A stretch of DNA of 64,000 nucleotides, from NCBI GenBank assembly GCA_963978895.1, contig OZ022246.1:10765820-10829819 (forward strand), in the 5' to 3' direction. Position numbers and translations under genes: made by a program. This stretch comes from Erpobdella octoculata. Its lineage: Eukaryota; Annelida; Clitellata; Hirudinida; Erpobdellidae. Shown piece after piece: positions 41,501-56,800 of the stretch. Each line of letters opens with the position of its first letter. Positions within the stretch are counted from its first letter, which is position 1. The notes below the pieces were generated by a model, which made no database searches, was not told the origin of the DNA, and worked only from the letters and a program-made list of their open reading frames with translations.

Positions 41501-44500
41501 AATATACACAATGAAAGTGTCACTTTCTATATTTCTATGTACATAGTATTACAGTTATTAAATCATTGAATAGGTTTAGTATCGGATCTTGTGCTAACAT
41601 AAACAAACAAAAAAGTCTTCCTCTTACATTTATTTCAAGGAAAGGTTTTCCGAGAAGAAACTTCTTTGTTATTAGTTCCTCGAGTGCTGCATAATTACAA
41701 TCGACTTTTGTTGTTTCTCCTTTTTTGAATGAATAATCACAGCAGGCAAGGAGAAGAGAATGTAAATCGTTCGAACTCGTTATAAAATGAGATCTCGTGC
41801 AGTCTCCCATAGACATTGTTTGAGGTGGTCTAAATTTATTTAAACGGAAATATTACGTAAACAGGAAACAAGCGAAACCTCTAGGGTCGAATTTGCAGAT
41901 GCATTTAGTTTTGGGTCTCATATTATAGTGTCGTACAACCTTATTACAAAATAAGAATAAAAACTAACCGTTTCATCATGGATGTCTCCACAAGGACATT
42001 AAGAATATTATTTTGTTCACGAACAAGATAATGCACCAGTGCCACGGAACAGATCCCAGATCCGTACAATGTAGGTAGCAGAACTCCTATCTCACTGTCG
42101 AAGTTGAATTCTCTGTCTAAATATTCTTTCGGAAATCGGCGTCCTTTGAAGTCTTAAACATTTTATAAATATATTAAATTAGTCCAAAATTAAAAAAAAG
42201 GCAATCCAGTTAAGTCATGCCTACCAAATTTTGAAAGATTGGTTCGAACCACATTCCAGGAATTGAAGAAATTTTTAAAATGTTCTTCAAATTCTTCTTT
42301 TATGTTATCTAGGTGGGAAAATAAATGTGTACAATTTGATCAAGATAATTTCAATCTAATAATATTGAAAATTAATAACCTTCCAAAGATTCTAGAAATT
42401 GAGCAACACTTGTAGATTTTGCTTCTGAAGCACTAATGCGCCTGTTGAAACGTGCAATGAGTTTGCATTGAAGAGAATAAATACTCGGTAGATTGGCAAG
42501 TTCTTGAAGAATGATGTTCTGGAGTTTTAAAAAAATGTGATGTACACAAACTTTACTTAGTTATTTCATCCACATCTGCAAACAAAACTTGTTAATAAAA
42601 AAATTTACAACCTTTTCAAGAAAACATTTCAGCAAAGGAAAGCTCCTGACATCATGTTTTTCTGAAGACAAGTTTTTCAGGTCGACCAAGACATTTTCAA
42701 CGGAAATCTTTGTCCGGTACTTCCACGTGGCAGGACATTTTGTTATATCTGAATCATCAAGACCATCATCGTCTCCATCCATCTCATAGATTTTTCTCAT
42801 CAGTGGATTAACAACTATAAAGAAACATCAAATTACTCTCGTTAAACTCGTGTCGTGAAATATTTTGTTGTAGAAATAATTCACCAAGATTCTCGTCCTT
42901 AAGAATTAATTTTCTTCCCTGATCGATCAGGCCATCTATGTCCTGCAAATTAAAAAGCAAACTTTTTATTTTATTTTTAATTTTATTCTTCTTAATCAAT
43001 AACAAATTACATTAAATCTAAATTATTTAAATAATACAATACAATACAATACAATACAATACAATACAACACAATACAATACAATACAATACAATACAAT
43101 ACAATACAATACAATACAATACAATACAATATAATACAATACAATATAATATATATTATATAACATAACATAACGTAACATAACATAACATAACGTAACG
43201 TAACGTAACTTAACGAATGTAAGGTAACGAACGTAACGTAACGTAACGTAACATAGCGTAACATAACATAACATAACATAATATAATAATATATAATATC
43301 TAATTGTTATCATAACTCAATCACGAGCTAAAAATTACCTTGAGATGAGGCTCAATGTAATTCCTGACAAACTCCATCTCCCACATAGCTCTTTCTTCTT
43401 TTGAATTCCATGTTGATGGTAGAAATGCAACTACAAAGAAGACAACAACAAATAAATCAATGATACTTTCTATTTTAACACTAAAACGTACATTCATTGT
43501 AAACACAACTTACAGTGCCTGTCATTTACAAAGATGTAATGAATGATGTAATGAAGCATTACAATGACATCATCTGTTCCTCTTTTCAGTGATGTTTGAA
43601 TATTCTTAAAATCTTCCTTCATGTGGTTCCAAAAAAATGTATCAATGTTGTCATTTTCAAAAGGCGTTCTGATTATATCTCGAGATGCATTCTAGATGAG
43701 AGGAAATAAAATATGTAAAAGTAACAATTAAGTACAATACATAGGTATAATTCTCCATTAAGTACAATGCATAGGCTTAATTCCCTCTAAGTACAATGTA
43801 TAGATTTAATTCCCCAGAAAAAATCACATAATTATGCAAAACAAATAATAATAATAATAATGATGAATTTATATAGCGCCAGATAAGTCAGAGGCGCTTA
43901 CGAAGGTTCCTTTGGATCGGAAACTTCGAAGAACACGCTATTTTCATAGACATGAGAAAGCAATGCGAGTCAACTCCTTGCCTAAGGGAGTTACGCTGGT
44001 GACGCAGGTGAGGCTTGAACTGCCGACCTAACGATCAACAGGCGAGCGCTCTACCACTCTGCCACCAGCGCATGAAAACCTAATTGAGCATAACCACATA
44101 ATTGCATAAAATTGTATCGAAACAAACACACAAATGCATTTAAAAGCACAAAAACCTTTACAGTTCTAAATATTATTTTGAAAAATAAACCGAAATACAA
44201 ATTAACAGTTTTACACATAAATAAGAAAAACATTTTCATATCTAATAACCACAACCTTGGAACAGGAGCCAATATACAAAGAGATGTGGACGAATAATCT
44301 GATGATGGACAGTTGAAGGTCGCTCATATTCCTTTCGGGTTGAGGAAGACCTGATTTCGCTCGACCCAAAATGTGACCAGGCAATGTTTTGTCATGGCTA
44401 AAAATATTGAAAGAATTTCAATACCATGTTTTATTTTTTAGCAAATTAAAGTCACGAAATTGAGTTCAAATTTAAAAAATACTTAGAAATTAATGTTAAA

Positions 44501-47500
44501 ACAAATGAACATACTGTGCATTGAAATGAGTGTTACTGTGAACAAGTCTGTGGTCTGTTCCTCCTATTTTAAAACCACATTCGTTGCAGTAACTTTCCAC
44601 GGCTGCCCTGCCACACTATTTATAATTTTATTTAAATTAATTTTTTTCTTATAAAAGTTTAATATAATGAAATATTCTATATATTTTAACAAACTCAGCT
44701 GCAATGGAATTGAACACATATAAACATAAATACACACAACAAAGGCCAAAAAAGTACTAACATTTCCTATCACGTACGGATGGCCATTAGGACATTCTGA
44801 AAGAAACAACTTGCTTGATCAAATGATTTAACTAGTATATCATGTGGATTAAAATAATTTTTAACTAGACATGCTAAAGCCTTGAGTTTGATTATAGGTG
44901 GCGCTATCATCGATCAATCAAATTCAAAACAAAAAATATAAAGGATTAATATAGGCAGCTATATCACAATTCAGACTTTTTCCTACCACAAAATAGAGTC
45001 CTGAACATAGGTGCAAAAAAAAAAACTTACCACTATGCTTTTAAAACATGTTCATTGACCCTCTTCCAAAGGATATAAATAAATAAATAATTAATTTAAT
45101 AAATAAGAAATGTAAAGCTTACTGTAAATTTGTGGATTCTCATGTCTACGATTTTGTGGGAGAGATTTGTAAATTTCATATATGTCATCCTGGGGCATGG
45201 TTGGCAAATACGAATTCTGACAGCAACAAATCAACACAATTCAAAAAAATTTTGATTTAAAAAAAAATAAGAAAGTTTAATTAAACTTAATAATAAAATG
45301 AATAATGCACAAAATAAAAAAAAAACCAAAAAGTTGCAAAGTCAACTTACTGCCATGGTTCCAGGATTTTCCATAAGCATGATAAGCGGATGAATGAAAC
45401 GATGTTTCTGTGGAGAAAACTTTAAAGCCACCATGAAATGTGCAATTAATTCAAAAAGATGTCCATCTTCAACCGTCATGCCAGGACCAGCCCACAGATG
45501 ACTCAACTCACTTTTCAACAACCCAAGAACCAAATCCTTTCATGTCAAAATAAATTTGTTAAAAATTAAGTTTAAATTATATTAAATGTTTAATGTTATT
45601 AGTGTAAACATTTTTTTGGGGAGTCTAAATCATACATACAAAAGAAATCAATTATGACTAATACACACATGGTACCACATTACACACTAATACACACATG
45701 GTACCACATTACACACTAATACACACATGGTACCACATTACACACTAATACACACATGGTATCACATTACACACTAATACACACATGGTACCACATTACA
45801 CACTAATACACACATGGTACCACATTACACACTAATACACACATGGTACCACATTACACACTAATACACACATGGTACCACATTACACACTAATACACAC
45901 ATGGTATCACATTACACACTAATACACACATGGTACCACATTACACACTAATACACACATGGTACCACATTACACACTAATTCACACATGGTACCACATT
46001 ACACATGGTATCACATTATACACTAATACACACATGGTACCACATTACACACTAACAAACACATGGTACCACATTACACATGGTGTCACATTACACACTA
46101 ATACACACATGGTACCACATTACACACTAATACACACATGGTACCACATTACACACTAATACACACATGGTACCACATTACACACTAATACACACATGGT
46201 ACCACATTACACATGGTATCACATTACACACTAATACACACATGGTACCACATTACACACTAATACACACATGGTACCACATTTCACACTAATACACACA
46301 TGGTATCACATTACACACTAATACACACATGGTACCACATTACACACTAATACACACATGGTACCACATTACATACTAATACACACATGGTACCACATTA
46401 CACACTAATACACACATGGTATCACATTACACATGGTACCACATTACACACTAATACACATATGGTACCACATTATACACTAATACACACATGGTACCAC
46501 ATTTCACACTAATACACACATGGTATCACATTACACACTAATACACACACTGTACCACATTATACACTAATACACACATGGTACCACATTACATACTAAT
46601 ACACACATGGTACCACATTACACACTAATACACACATGGTATCACATTACACATGGTACCACATTACACACTAATACACACATGGTACCACATTACACAC
46701 TAATACACACATGGTACCACATTTCACACTAATACACACATGGTATCACATTACACACTAATACACACATGGTACCACATTACACACTATTACACACATG
46801 GTACCACATTACACACATGGTACCACATTACACACTAATAAACACATGGTATCACATTATTTTATCTTCCATCAATTCACTTTTAGACCATTTCATCAAA
46901 ATCCACCTCACAAGTCTCAGGTTTGACAAATTCAATTCTCAGAAAATAAAGAAAAATCTTAAATTTCATAAAGAAATAACTTCTCACCTTGTCACTAATG
47001 TTTGATTGATTTTTCATAAAATCACACCATCTATTAATTTCCTAAAATTTTATCGCTTAACTATTATTGGAATAAAGAAATAACAATGAAAACAACAATG
47101 CCAGCAAAACGATAACACACATGACTTCTCGTGGCTTAGAAGTCATCCGAATAATGCCATGTTAAAGATTGTCAAAATGAAATGGAAAAAAACAAAAATA
47201 ACAGCAATGATGATGAGAATAAGATAATAATAAACCTCTGTTGGTAATGAAAGATTATTGGAAGATGTTCCTTTCTCGGTAATTAGTTGAAATAATGCCA
47301 GATGGAAATAGTATTCACGATCCAGATTAATCTGAAAGACAACAAAAATATCCATCGTACAAGTTCACAATTTCTTAAAAAAGCAGATAAAAATCAAAAA
47401 CTGACTGCCAACATGCCGTCCAAACATTTCTTAAGAATGGAATTAAAAATAATATCTCTCATCAATTTGTAATCATCTCCAAATATTATAAAATGATCAA

Positions 47501-49934
47501 ATGAACTTTTCGTTCCCTGAAATTTTAATTAATTGAATAAAAAAAAATAATTGAACAAGTTATTGGATAAAAAAAATAATTGAACAAGTTAAAAATAGTA
47601 AATACAGACCTCCAGATCTTTAGGGCCAATCAGCCATCTGCATGCTGGAAGAGCAGAAAATTGAACCAAAACATTCCAACTGTATTTATGTACGATTTGT
47701 TTCATAATGAAAATCCTGCGACATAAAAAGAAATAACAATAAACAGTCATTTCAAATCATGAGTTTAATAAAATATTTCATTCTCACTTGGCCCATTCAT
47801 TTTGCAATCCAATATCACCAGCATAATTGCTTAATCGCTTGACTGTCAAGCCATCATGTTCATCAAGGTTCTTATCAATATAATAGCTAAACATTCCTTC
47901 AGCTAATTCCGACAGTCCGTATTTCAGCAAAGCAAGATTTTGAAGCAGCTGGACATTGATATCAGAGGATTTGCTGATAATATTTTTCAGATTCTTTTCC
48001 TCCCATAACTCAAAAATAAACTCCAAGTGTAGTGCCGATCCAACCTTTTTTGATGCTTCGCTGCAGTAATGATCCTTGGAAACAAAATATAAAAGTCAAA
48101 TCTACACAATCTCGAACTTATGAACTTTGGGAAAAACATTATTAAAAAAAATTCAAAACAGTTACCTCAAAACAATTCTGACACAAGACACTTAGTTCAA
48201 CAATTTCACTTGTTTGCTGAACAACTCTTTTCATTTTCATAAAATATTTTTCTAAAAGTTCTGTCACTGTGTCCATTCTATATTTTTAACAAGGTGTTTG
48301 CAAAGTTAAATGAATTTTTTAAAAAGTTAAAAAAATATATAGCATAAAATATTTTTTTTAACGTATATAATGCTGAAAACGTAAAATTTATATGAATATA
48401 CTGCAGAAAATTAATACAAATATATAAAGTTGAAAAAATGTATTCAAAATATGTTTAACTTCAACCATTCAAATATACCTAACCACATCAACTGAAATAT
48501 GCCTAACCACATCAACTAAAATATGCCTAACCACATAAATAGAAATATACCTAACCAGCATTGACTGAGAGACACAAGAAAAGTTTTAAAATACAAATTT
48601 CTTAAAAACTCCTATGACAATAAAAAAAGTGTATTAAAGATAATTTTAATATGAACTAGAACTGACTGATATCGAAGAAGGAGTTGAAGAACAAATGATC
48701 TAACAACTGGACTTGGATCGAAACTGTTCAATTCCAAGTTTCTCGTTCTAGGATTTTTCTTTTCCACCACGACGTAACAAAGAAGTTTTTCAACGACTTC
48801 ATCATCAGGAGGTGCAGTTCCGACGAAGCACAGTTGAGATACGAAAGCCATAAAAAATGAATTCATTCTTTGCTTGTGAGCATCAAATTTTTCTTTTGGT
48901 TCTCTAAATGAACATTTGTCTTATTAATTAGATGTTTACATTACTTTTGAGATAAATAATAATAAATATGAATTACCCTTTAATTTCAAATACAGCTTTA
49001 AAATCCTCTGGAATTTCTTCAGCACATTCACAGCATTTATTTTGGTGAATTTCTTGAATTTCTTCAAAGCAGTCTTCACAATAATGATGATCACAAGGTA
49101 AACTGATCAAAGCAAGAGTTTGGCACTGGCAGCATGCCAGATTGAGTTTTCTCCTTAAAAAAATGTTTTTAATATAAAAATAAAAGCAGAGAAACAAACC
49201 GGAATTAAATTTGTAGCACTTAGCACCCCAAGCAGTTCTGAAGAACTTGTTGATGAATTGTTTCTATGAATTTTTCAATCCTTTCAAAAGTACTGATTGA
49301 TTTTACATTAGCATTTTCCCCCAAAACCTGAAACGTACAGCATGAACATCAAAGCAAATTAAAAACCAAGCCATGAATAAAAGTATATTCACTTACATTC
49401 CAGAGTGTACTAAATACGAATAAATCAAGGTTTTCCGATGGAAGTACGTGGTCGATAAATAACTGGAGTATTCTTATGCGATCCCACGACCGCCTTTAAA
49501 AATAATTAAATTTTATCCGCTAAAAATAACCATAAAAGCTTCAAATTTAATTCACAAAAACAACTAATTTAATTAAAATATGATCAATCAAATCTCGACA
49601 TTCACAAGAAACTATTTCATTACCTGTAAGAATCTAGATTGATTGGGCAATCTGTGAGTTGAAAATGCTCAAACAGTCGATCGGTAAGAGGAATCAGCGC
49701 CTTTACTTTGTCGACCCAACCGGAGATTGATTCAAAACTTTTTAATTCATTTTCTGAAGGACATTGACTTTCCATACAATAGATCAAGGATTGACAGTCA
49801 AGCATCTTCAAATAAATAACAAACACTATGGATGAGAATAAACAAAAATAAAAAACTTTTTTTTATAACAGTTTGTTTTTTAACTTTGTTATTGATTAAA
49901 AGGACAAATAATAATAATAAATAACAACAACAAC

Positions 49935-49973
<39 letters not shown>

Positions 49974-52900
49974 CATGTGATTTGATATTTGGTCAATTTT
50001 TTCATGCAAAGCTTTAACAGCATCAGGACAACTAGCCACAAATTCAGTAAACAGTCTGTATCTTATATGAATTCTATCAAATGTCAGATGAATTTTCGAC
50101 AGCTTGTAAAAGTTTTGTTCTTGATTTTCTGAAGAAGTAACACCATCCAGTGCTGATGCCCTAAGATCTTTTGCAACAAGCTGTGTATAAGTATCCTCAA
50201 ATTATTATTAAATATAAATAATAGACAAAAAAATATAAATCTAATAACACATAAAATACTCAAGTTGAGTTAAAAATAACATGATAGCAAGAAAGTCAAA
50301 GTTCTATGCTTCTTACTTGCAATTCTTCATCCATCATTTGTGAAATCGGTTTGTAGATCATCTGGACGAAGTCATTCAAGTAGAGATCAAATATTTGTTT
50401 CTGAACGTCGTCCGCGTCAATGGAAAAACTTTTCACTAACATTCCCAAATTGCCATCATGGAATAATTCTTCTATATCAGTTTCATCTTTCTGGAAGTCT
50501 TCAAAAAAAGAAAACACTGATTATGCTCTATGCAACAGTTTAAAAAAATGTAAACATAATGATTGAATCACCAAGCCAACAGATATATGTAAAAAAACTA
50601 ACAATGAGATATTTGTTTGCATTGAGCAACAAGTTTGTCCAGTTGTTCTTTGATCAGCCAAGAGAATGGTAACTGCCCCTTCATTGCAAAGCTGCCGCCC
50701 GAGCCATAATTTTTAACGTCAAAGTGAATCATCTTCGGTTCGTTGACTATTTCATGAATATCACTAAAATTAATCAAATAATTTGGTTTATTTTGTATAT
50801 CTGCAATGCTCAGGCAGTTTATTTAAAATATCATGTTTAAAGTATGAGGGATGGGTTAATAAATAAAGCATATTTGATAGCTTGTCAGAGAATTTTAATG
50901 TTTGCTGTAAAAACTGGTCCAAAACAGGGGTCGAGATTGGACTGGAAACTTCAGCACCAGCTAAGTGTGAAAAAGTAAAATTTTAAAAATAAACGAAGAT
51001 GAATAAAACAAACAAACCTGTATTTCATGAATGTAACTTCAAAATCTGAAAACAATTTGAACCAGAGATCTTTAACCCATTGTAAGGGACTTTCCAACAA
51101 GTCTAAATTGAAGTTTGCATCGCAATATGATATTATGTGTGCCAGGATTGGAATTATTTTCAACTCCAAGTGATGCAAAAATGAATGGCTGAAAATAATA
51201 ATAACAACATAAAAGTTCATTTCAGAAATATATTTGTCATGAAAATATTTTTGCAAAATATAAAAGCTTTCAGTCAAAATTCCAATCACTTCATCATCAT
51301 CACCACCACCATCATCATTATCATCTCCATTATCATTACATGTTTTAAAATGTTGTACAAATAAGTGAACTCTGATGACAATAAACCTCAGAGTTCCAGA
51401 GTTGCAGACAGCTTCAAGTGAGCAGACATCTGCCAACCATGCTGTACATCCAACCATTACAAGTTCTTCTCTTTCTTTCAATAATTTTGCTATTCTTCTT
51501 CTTATTATGTCAATGAGCATAACTGCAAGATAAACTTCATTTAAATAAATTCTCCATATAATAATAATAATTCCATGAATTTTGCATAAAAAATAAAAGA
51601 AAATAACTGCATACGTACATTTGTTGCCGCTTTCAGCACGGATATTTTTCAAAAGCGGCTCAAGACGTTTGACTTTGCGTTGCTCGAGGGCCTCGCAATT
51701 TGATGAACTTTTCAGCTTAGCAGCTGCTCCATGGATACAACTTTCTATCAACTTGTTGATTTCTGACCGTTCATACTCAAGCTCATCAGCATTCAAGTTG
51801 TTTTCTATCATGCCATTGGTTAAGAGAAAGAAAGAATCGCATTAAAACAAAAATTTACATATTCAATTAAATTTAATCAATTTAAGATTTTTGATCACCT
51901 TCACTTGTTTGTTGATTACCTTCAAAATCGAACAATGAACTGATGCTGCGATGTTGAACGGAATGCAACAAGGCAAACAGATGTGAATTTTGACGGAGAT
52001 CATCAATGTGGTAGGACAACCATTTTCCTCCCTGAACGACCAAAATATTAGTTAACAGCTAAGAAAATAAAATATATTTCTGAAAAAAAAACAACAAAAA
52101 TTCCTATCAACCTGAAAACCAACAAAACAACCCCCTCTGATCCTAGGCAGTCGAATGATGAAAACAATATGTCTGAGACTTTTTTCATCCTCCGAGACAT
52201 CCCAGTTAGAGTATTCATTAGAAATATTATATCTTGAACATGCAATTAAATCTGAATGTTGGTCGCCTGCATCACATTGTATGATGAGAATTCTTTTCTG
52301 TTCGGTCGGCTCCTCAAAAAATGATCTTGAATTAACAATGTATGATTAATTAATCGTATCAATCTGTTAATTAATTAATCATATCAATCCATCAATTAAT
52401 CAATCAATCATATCAATTCGTCAATCAATCAATTAATGAAACAAATGACCAATTTATTATTCCATTTGTTCAACCACGACATTTTGTTCACAACCACAAC
52501 CTTTTGTCCAATGACATTTTGTGTTGGACCAACCACCCAACTCTCAATTTTATCCACCAACTGACGAAATTAACCAATGTCAGTTAACCATCAAATCATG
52601 AAAAACTACACACCTCAGGGCTTTACAGAACTGTTGCTCTGTTCCAAACGATAGTAATGAAATCAGCACAATTGACTGAGAGAGCAAACCAAGGGATTTT
52701 GATAATCTTTCTACTTCTACTTTAAGAAGGACTCTAGAATGGGTTGTGATCTAAAAAGTATTTTCAGAAAAAAATAAATAAAACATTAATAAAATGATTA
52801 AAATAAATAATTTAAAAGATGCTTAATTTTAAAATTAATTTTTTTCGAATTATGTTTAAAAATCATCAAAATTAAAACCTGAGCAAAAACACTGCCAGAA

Positions 52901-53814
52901 TTTGTTCCATCAAGAATGAAATCTTTTAGAAATTTTTCAATGGAATGTTTATGATGTTTAAAATAAATTTCATGAATGTGGTTTGTTTCCATTCTCATAT
53001 TTTCTCCCCTCGATCGAAATATAGATTCCGGAACAGCACACTGCAGCAGCAGATCCTGGCAATGTCTAAAAATCTGTTGAGATAAGAAATGAATCTTTGT
53101 ATTTCATTGACAAAACATTTGAATTAATAATTAATAAATATCTACTTGTTCTTCGTCATCTTTAGAAGAACCCAACTGAAGTCTTTTGCACGTCTGAATG
53201 ACAAGAGACGACGGTGCAGCTTGATGGAAGCCAATGAAGACGTCTGCTGGTTGAGGTTGGTTTATTTTGCTATAAATTAATTAATTAAACAATTATTTTA
53301 ATTCTGAAGTTGGTTTATTTTGCTATAAATTAATTAATTAAACAATTATTTTAATTCTGAAGTTGGTTTATTTTGCTATAAATTAGTTGATTAAACAATT
53401 ATTTTAATTCTGCGGTTGCTATATTTTGCTATAAATGAATTAATTAAACAATTATTTTAATTCTGTTTACAATATTTATGCTATTATTCAAACTTTTGAA
53501 CCCTTAAAAAATTTGGAAAAATACTCTTTTATAAAAATAAATTTTTAAAACCTTTTAGGAAAAGAAACTTTTGAGATCTGACTGGCAAACTCATTTGCCC
53601 AATTATTTAATTTTTTAGAAATTTCATTTTGATCGGATGTCAGAATTGAACTTGTTGCCAAGTAGTGCTTCTCGAGTCGATTTATGAGCGGGATGGGAAA
53701 TTTTTCATAAACAGTCTTTTTCTCAGCTACAACAATCAGCCTTTTGGAAAAAACATTAAATAAATTAGATAAAACAATTTAATATGGTACCTCTAAAAGC
53801 CTTTATGAACTGTA

Positions 53815-53846
<32 letters not shown>

Positions 53847-56800
53847 GCCTTACTATAATCACCATGCAAAGCAATAATAAACATACATTAATATCAATAT
53901 TTACAATTATAATTACATTTTCTATAGTAATTTTATCTGATGAATATAACATATAAGACCTGAATGATTCATGAACTTTACACTTGACTCTTTGCGTACC
54001 CAAGCCAAGATCTACAAATCTTTGATCTCCAAATAGAGTGTAATACTAAAAAATTAAAGTTTATATTTCATAATTATTTTCACAATTCATTATGAATTTC
54101 AGTAATGCAAAACTAGCTAAAGAAATGACAAGTCACAAAACAAAACAAATATATTATTTAGTTTTAAATGAATTTAATCTACCTAACTGTATAAAATTTG
54201 TGAAAAAGTTACAATGAAAACACACACAAAAATTGATCAACACAAACTTGATTGAGAACATCATAGAGACTCTCATACAAATTCTCTAGGTTCAAAAGAA
54301 TAACTTTTTTTCCTGTTTCCATGCAAATTTTTATCTTGTTTATATTTCGGCACACCTGAAGAAAAGTTCCAAAAGTGTTTGAACAAAAAAAAACACTTTT
54401 AAATATAAAGAGCTTCAAATTTATATAAAAATAAATATTCAATGACCTGAGTGTATTCCTGGTCCTTAGGAAAACTACTACCAAAGATAATAACTGCACC
54501 ATCCATTTGCATTACTTCCAGTTGAAGTAAATTCAGAGCATCGTAATTGTCAGTTAAAATCAGCAGATATCTTTCACCACTGAAAATTTAGTTAAAAAAA
54601 CTAATCTTTATTGGTAGCAAAATTTTAAGAAACAAAAAAGTATTTTTAAAAAAGTTGAAATATTGAATTACAGTGATATACAAGAAAATAAATGTTACCA
54701 TCAGTCTATGACTATGAAGTTGGTTAAATACAATACTACTTATGGCTATGAATTTGGTTAAATACAATACTACTTATGGCTATGAAGTTGGTTAAATACA
54801 ATACTACTTATGGCTATGAAGTTGGTTAAATACAATACTACTTATGGCTATGAAGTTGGTTAAATACAATACTACTTATGGCTATGAAGTTGGTTAAATA
54901 CAATACTACTTATGGCTATGAATTTGGTTAAATACAATACTACTTATGACTTTAACAAAAATGACATGATGCAGGAAAGGGGCAGTTTTATTTGTCCAAT
55001 TGATTCACCATCGTAACTAAGTTTATACTGTCAAACTATGCTCTAAACTATGTTATAATTTTAGTTGTTTTTATTTTATTTCTGATGATAAATATTGCTG
55101 AAACCAGACAATAAACCTATAAGAAAGATAATTACAATTTCTTCCAGCAATAGTGTCATGTTTAGATTAGTATATTAATTTATCTATTCTTTATTTTAAA
55201 ATTTAATTGAAAACAATTAAAATAAACAAACAACAACAAAACAATATAAGCTACTTTCATATATTATATGGGCTAAAGATATTCATAAATTAATTATTGA
55301 AATAATTATTAAAAACAAAGCTAACTTATCTGTGGCAATTTTTTGCAGTCTTTCTTTAATCAAATATGTTGAATTGTAGTCACTGACTTGTAATGACTCC
55401 TTATGAAGATTAAAAATCATTAATGCATGTATAACTAAAATTATTACACCTAAGTCCTTAAAAACCAACAAATGATTTTCTTAAAATAACGATTAATAAA
55501 ACAATAAAACAGAAATTCATTTCACTTCTTCGGTACTGAGAACTCCACTGAGAACTTCCTCAAACACTTTCAGCTGTACAACAGACTCCAAACCTCCAAA
55601 GTTTCTCATGACCGCATACTTTACGTCACTCCATGAAGGAGTCAAACCGGTTCGTTTAGAAATTGCAAAGATCATTTTCAACATGCTGAATCATTTTAAT
55701 ACACAAATTATTGCCATAGAAATTGTGTTATTACAATTTCAAACGTTCATTATCGTAATTCTATAACTCTGGTTTGCTTTTAAAATTATGTTCCAAGCAG
55801 TGTTAGATTTCTATGACCTCCCACTTGTGGTTTTAAGTAAATAAATAAAATCAAACCTGTAAAAATCTCTAAGTCCGAAAAACTCTTTAGTCTCAAGTGT
55901 GGAAGTGTAAAGTCTTAGATATCCTAAGGCAAGTGGTTCCAGAAGTTTTTCACAACTCTTCAGGACATCTTCATCTGAAGACAATATCCCTCTGTAAATT
56001 AAAAATATTTAATGCTAATATAAATAAAGCATTTAAATTAAAAAAGATTTTTAATTACTAAACAACAAATAATTGTTAACTGTAAAAAAGTAACCAAAGA
56101 GTAAAATATGTTACCACAAAAAATTACCTGGCACTCAGTATTAGCTCTTCCATATCTGGTATTTCTCTCTGAACAAAAATGCCTCTGTTCATTTTGGCAG
56201 GATCCAACGACCAGTTGGAAATTCCGATAAAAGCCACTTTTGTATGCGGAGCTGCCTCGTTGTCTCCTTCGCATCCATCCTCCAAAAGAGGGTGCAAAGC
56301 CTACAAAATGAAAAAGGAGTTCAAGTTTCATCCAATTAAAAGAGCAAAAACGTCTTTCCACCTTCAGCGGCATTTTGTCGGAATCTTCGGCAAGTCCGAC
56401 CTCGTCAAGCACGACAACTGAAACAAATTTTTCCATGTCATTTTCTTCCTGGAACTTAGCACACTGCTTGAACGTTTCAATTATTCCCTCTGGAGTTGAC
56501 AAAGGGCTGCATTGATACGAGACCAACTGGATCTGCAAAATACCTCAATTCTTAAACTCCACTATCGATATGTTACTTTAAATCAACAATTAAATTCCTA
56601 ACCGATTTGAATTTTTTGAAAATTTCAGATTTCGATTTCGATCCTTGCATAGCGTCGGCAACGATGGTTTTGGCAAGTGATTTTGAGCTTCCGGGTTTTC
56701 CAACAAGAAAGAGAGGAATTTTTAATTGAATGCAAATAACCATCATGAAAAAGTTTTCTTTCAGAGCACGATTCCTTGCTATATTCTCTCCAAGATGGAT

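Noticed and set aside
43980..44074. tRNA gene on the minus strand
   Set aside because: Box A and B are present but the acceptor stem is missing and a SINE body with (ATT)n tail follows.
45657..46858. CRISPR-like regular repeats
   Set aside because: Units are contiguous without unique spacers and the DNA is eukaryotic; it is a minisatellite.
50951..51811. 286-codon frame taken as a single exon
   Set aside because: It contains three real RNF213 exons with their splice sites; the parts between do not match the family. Kept only as a retention hypothesis.
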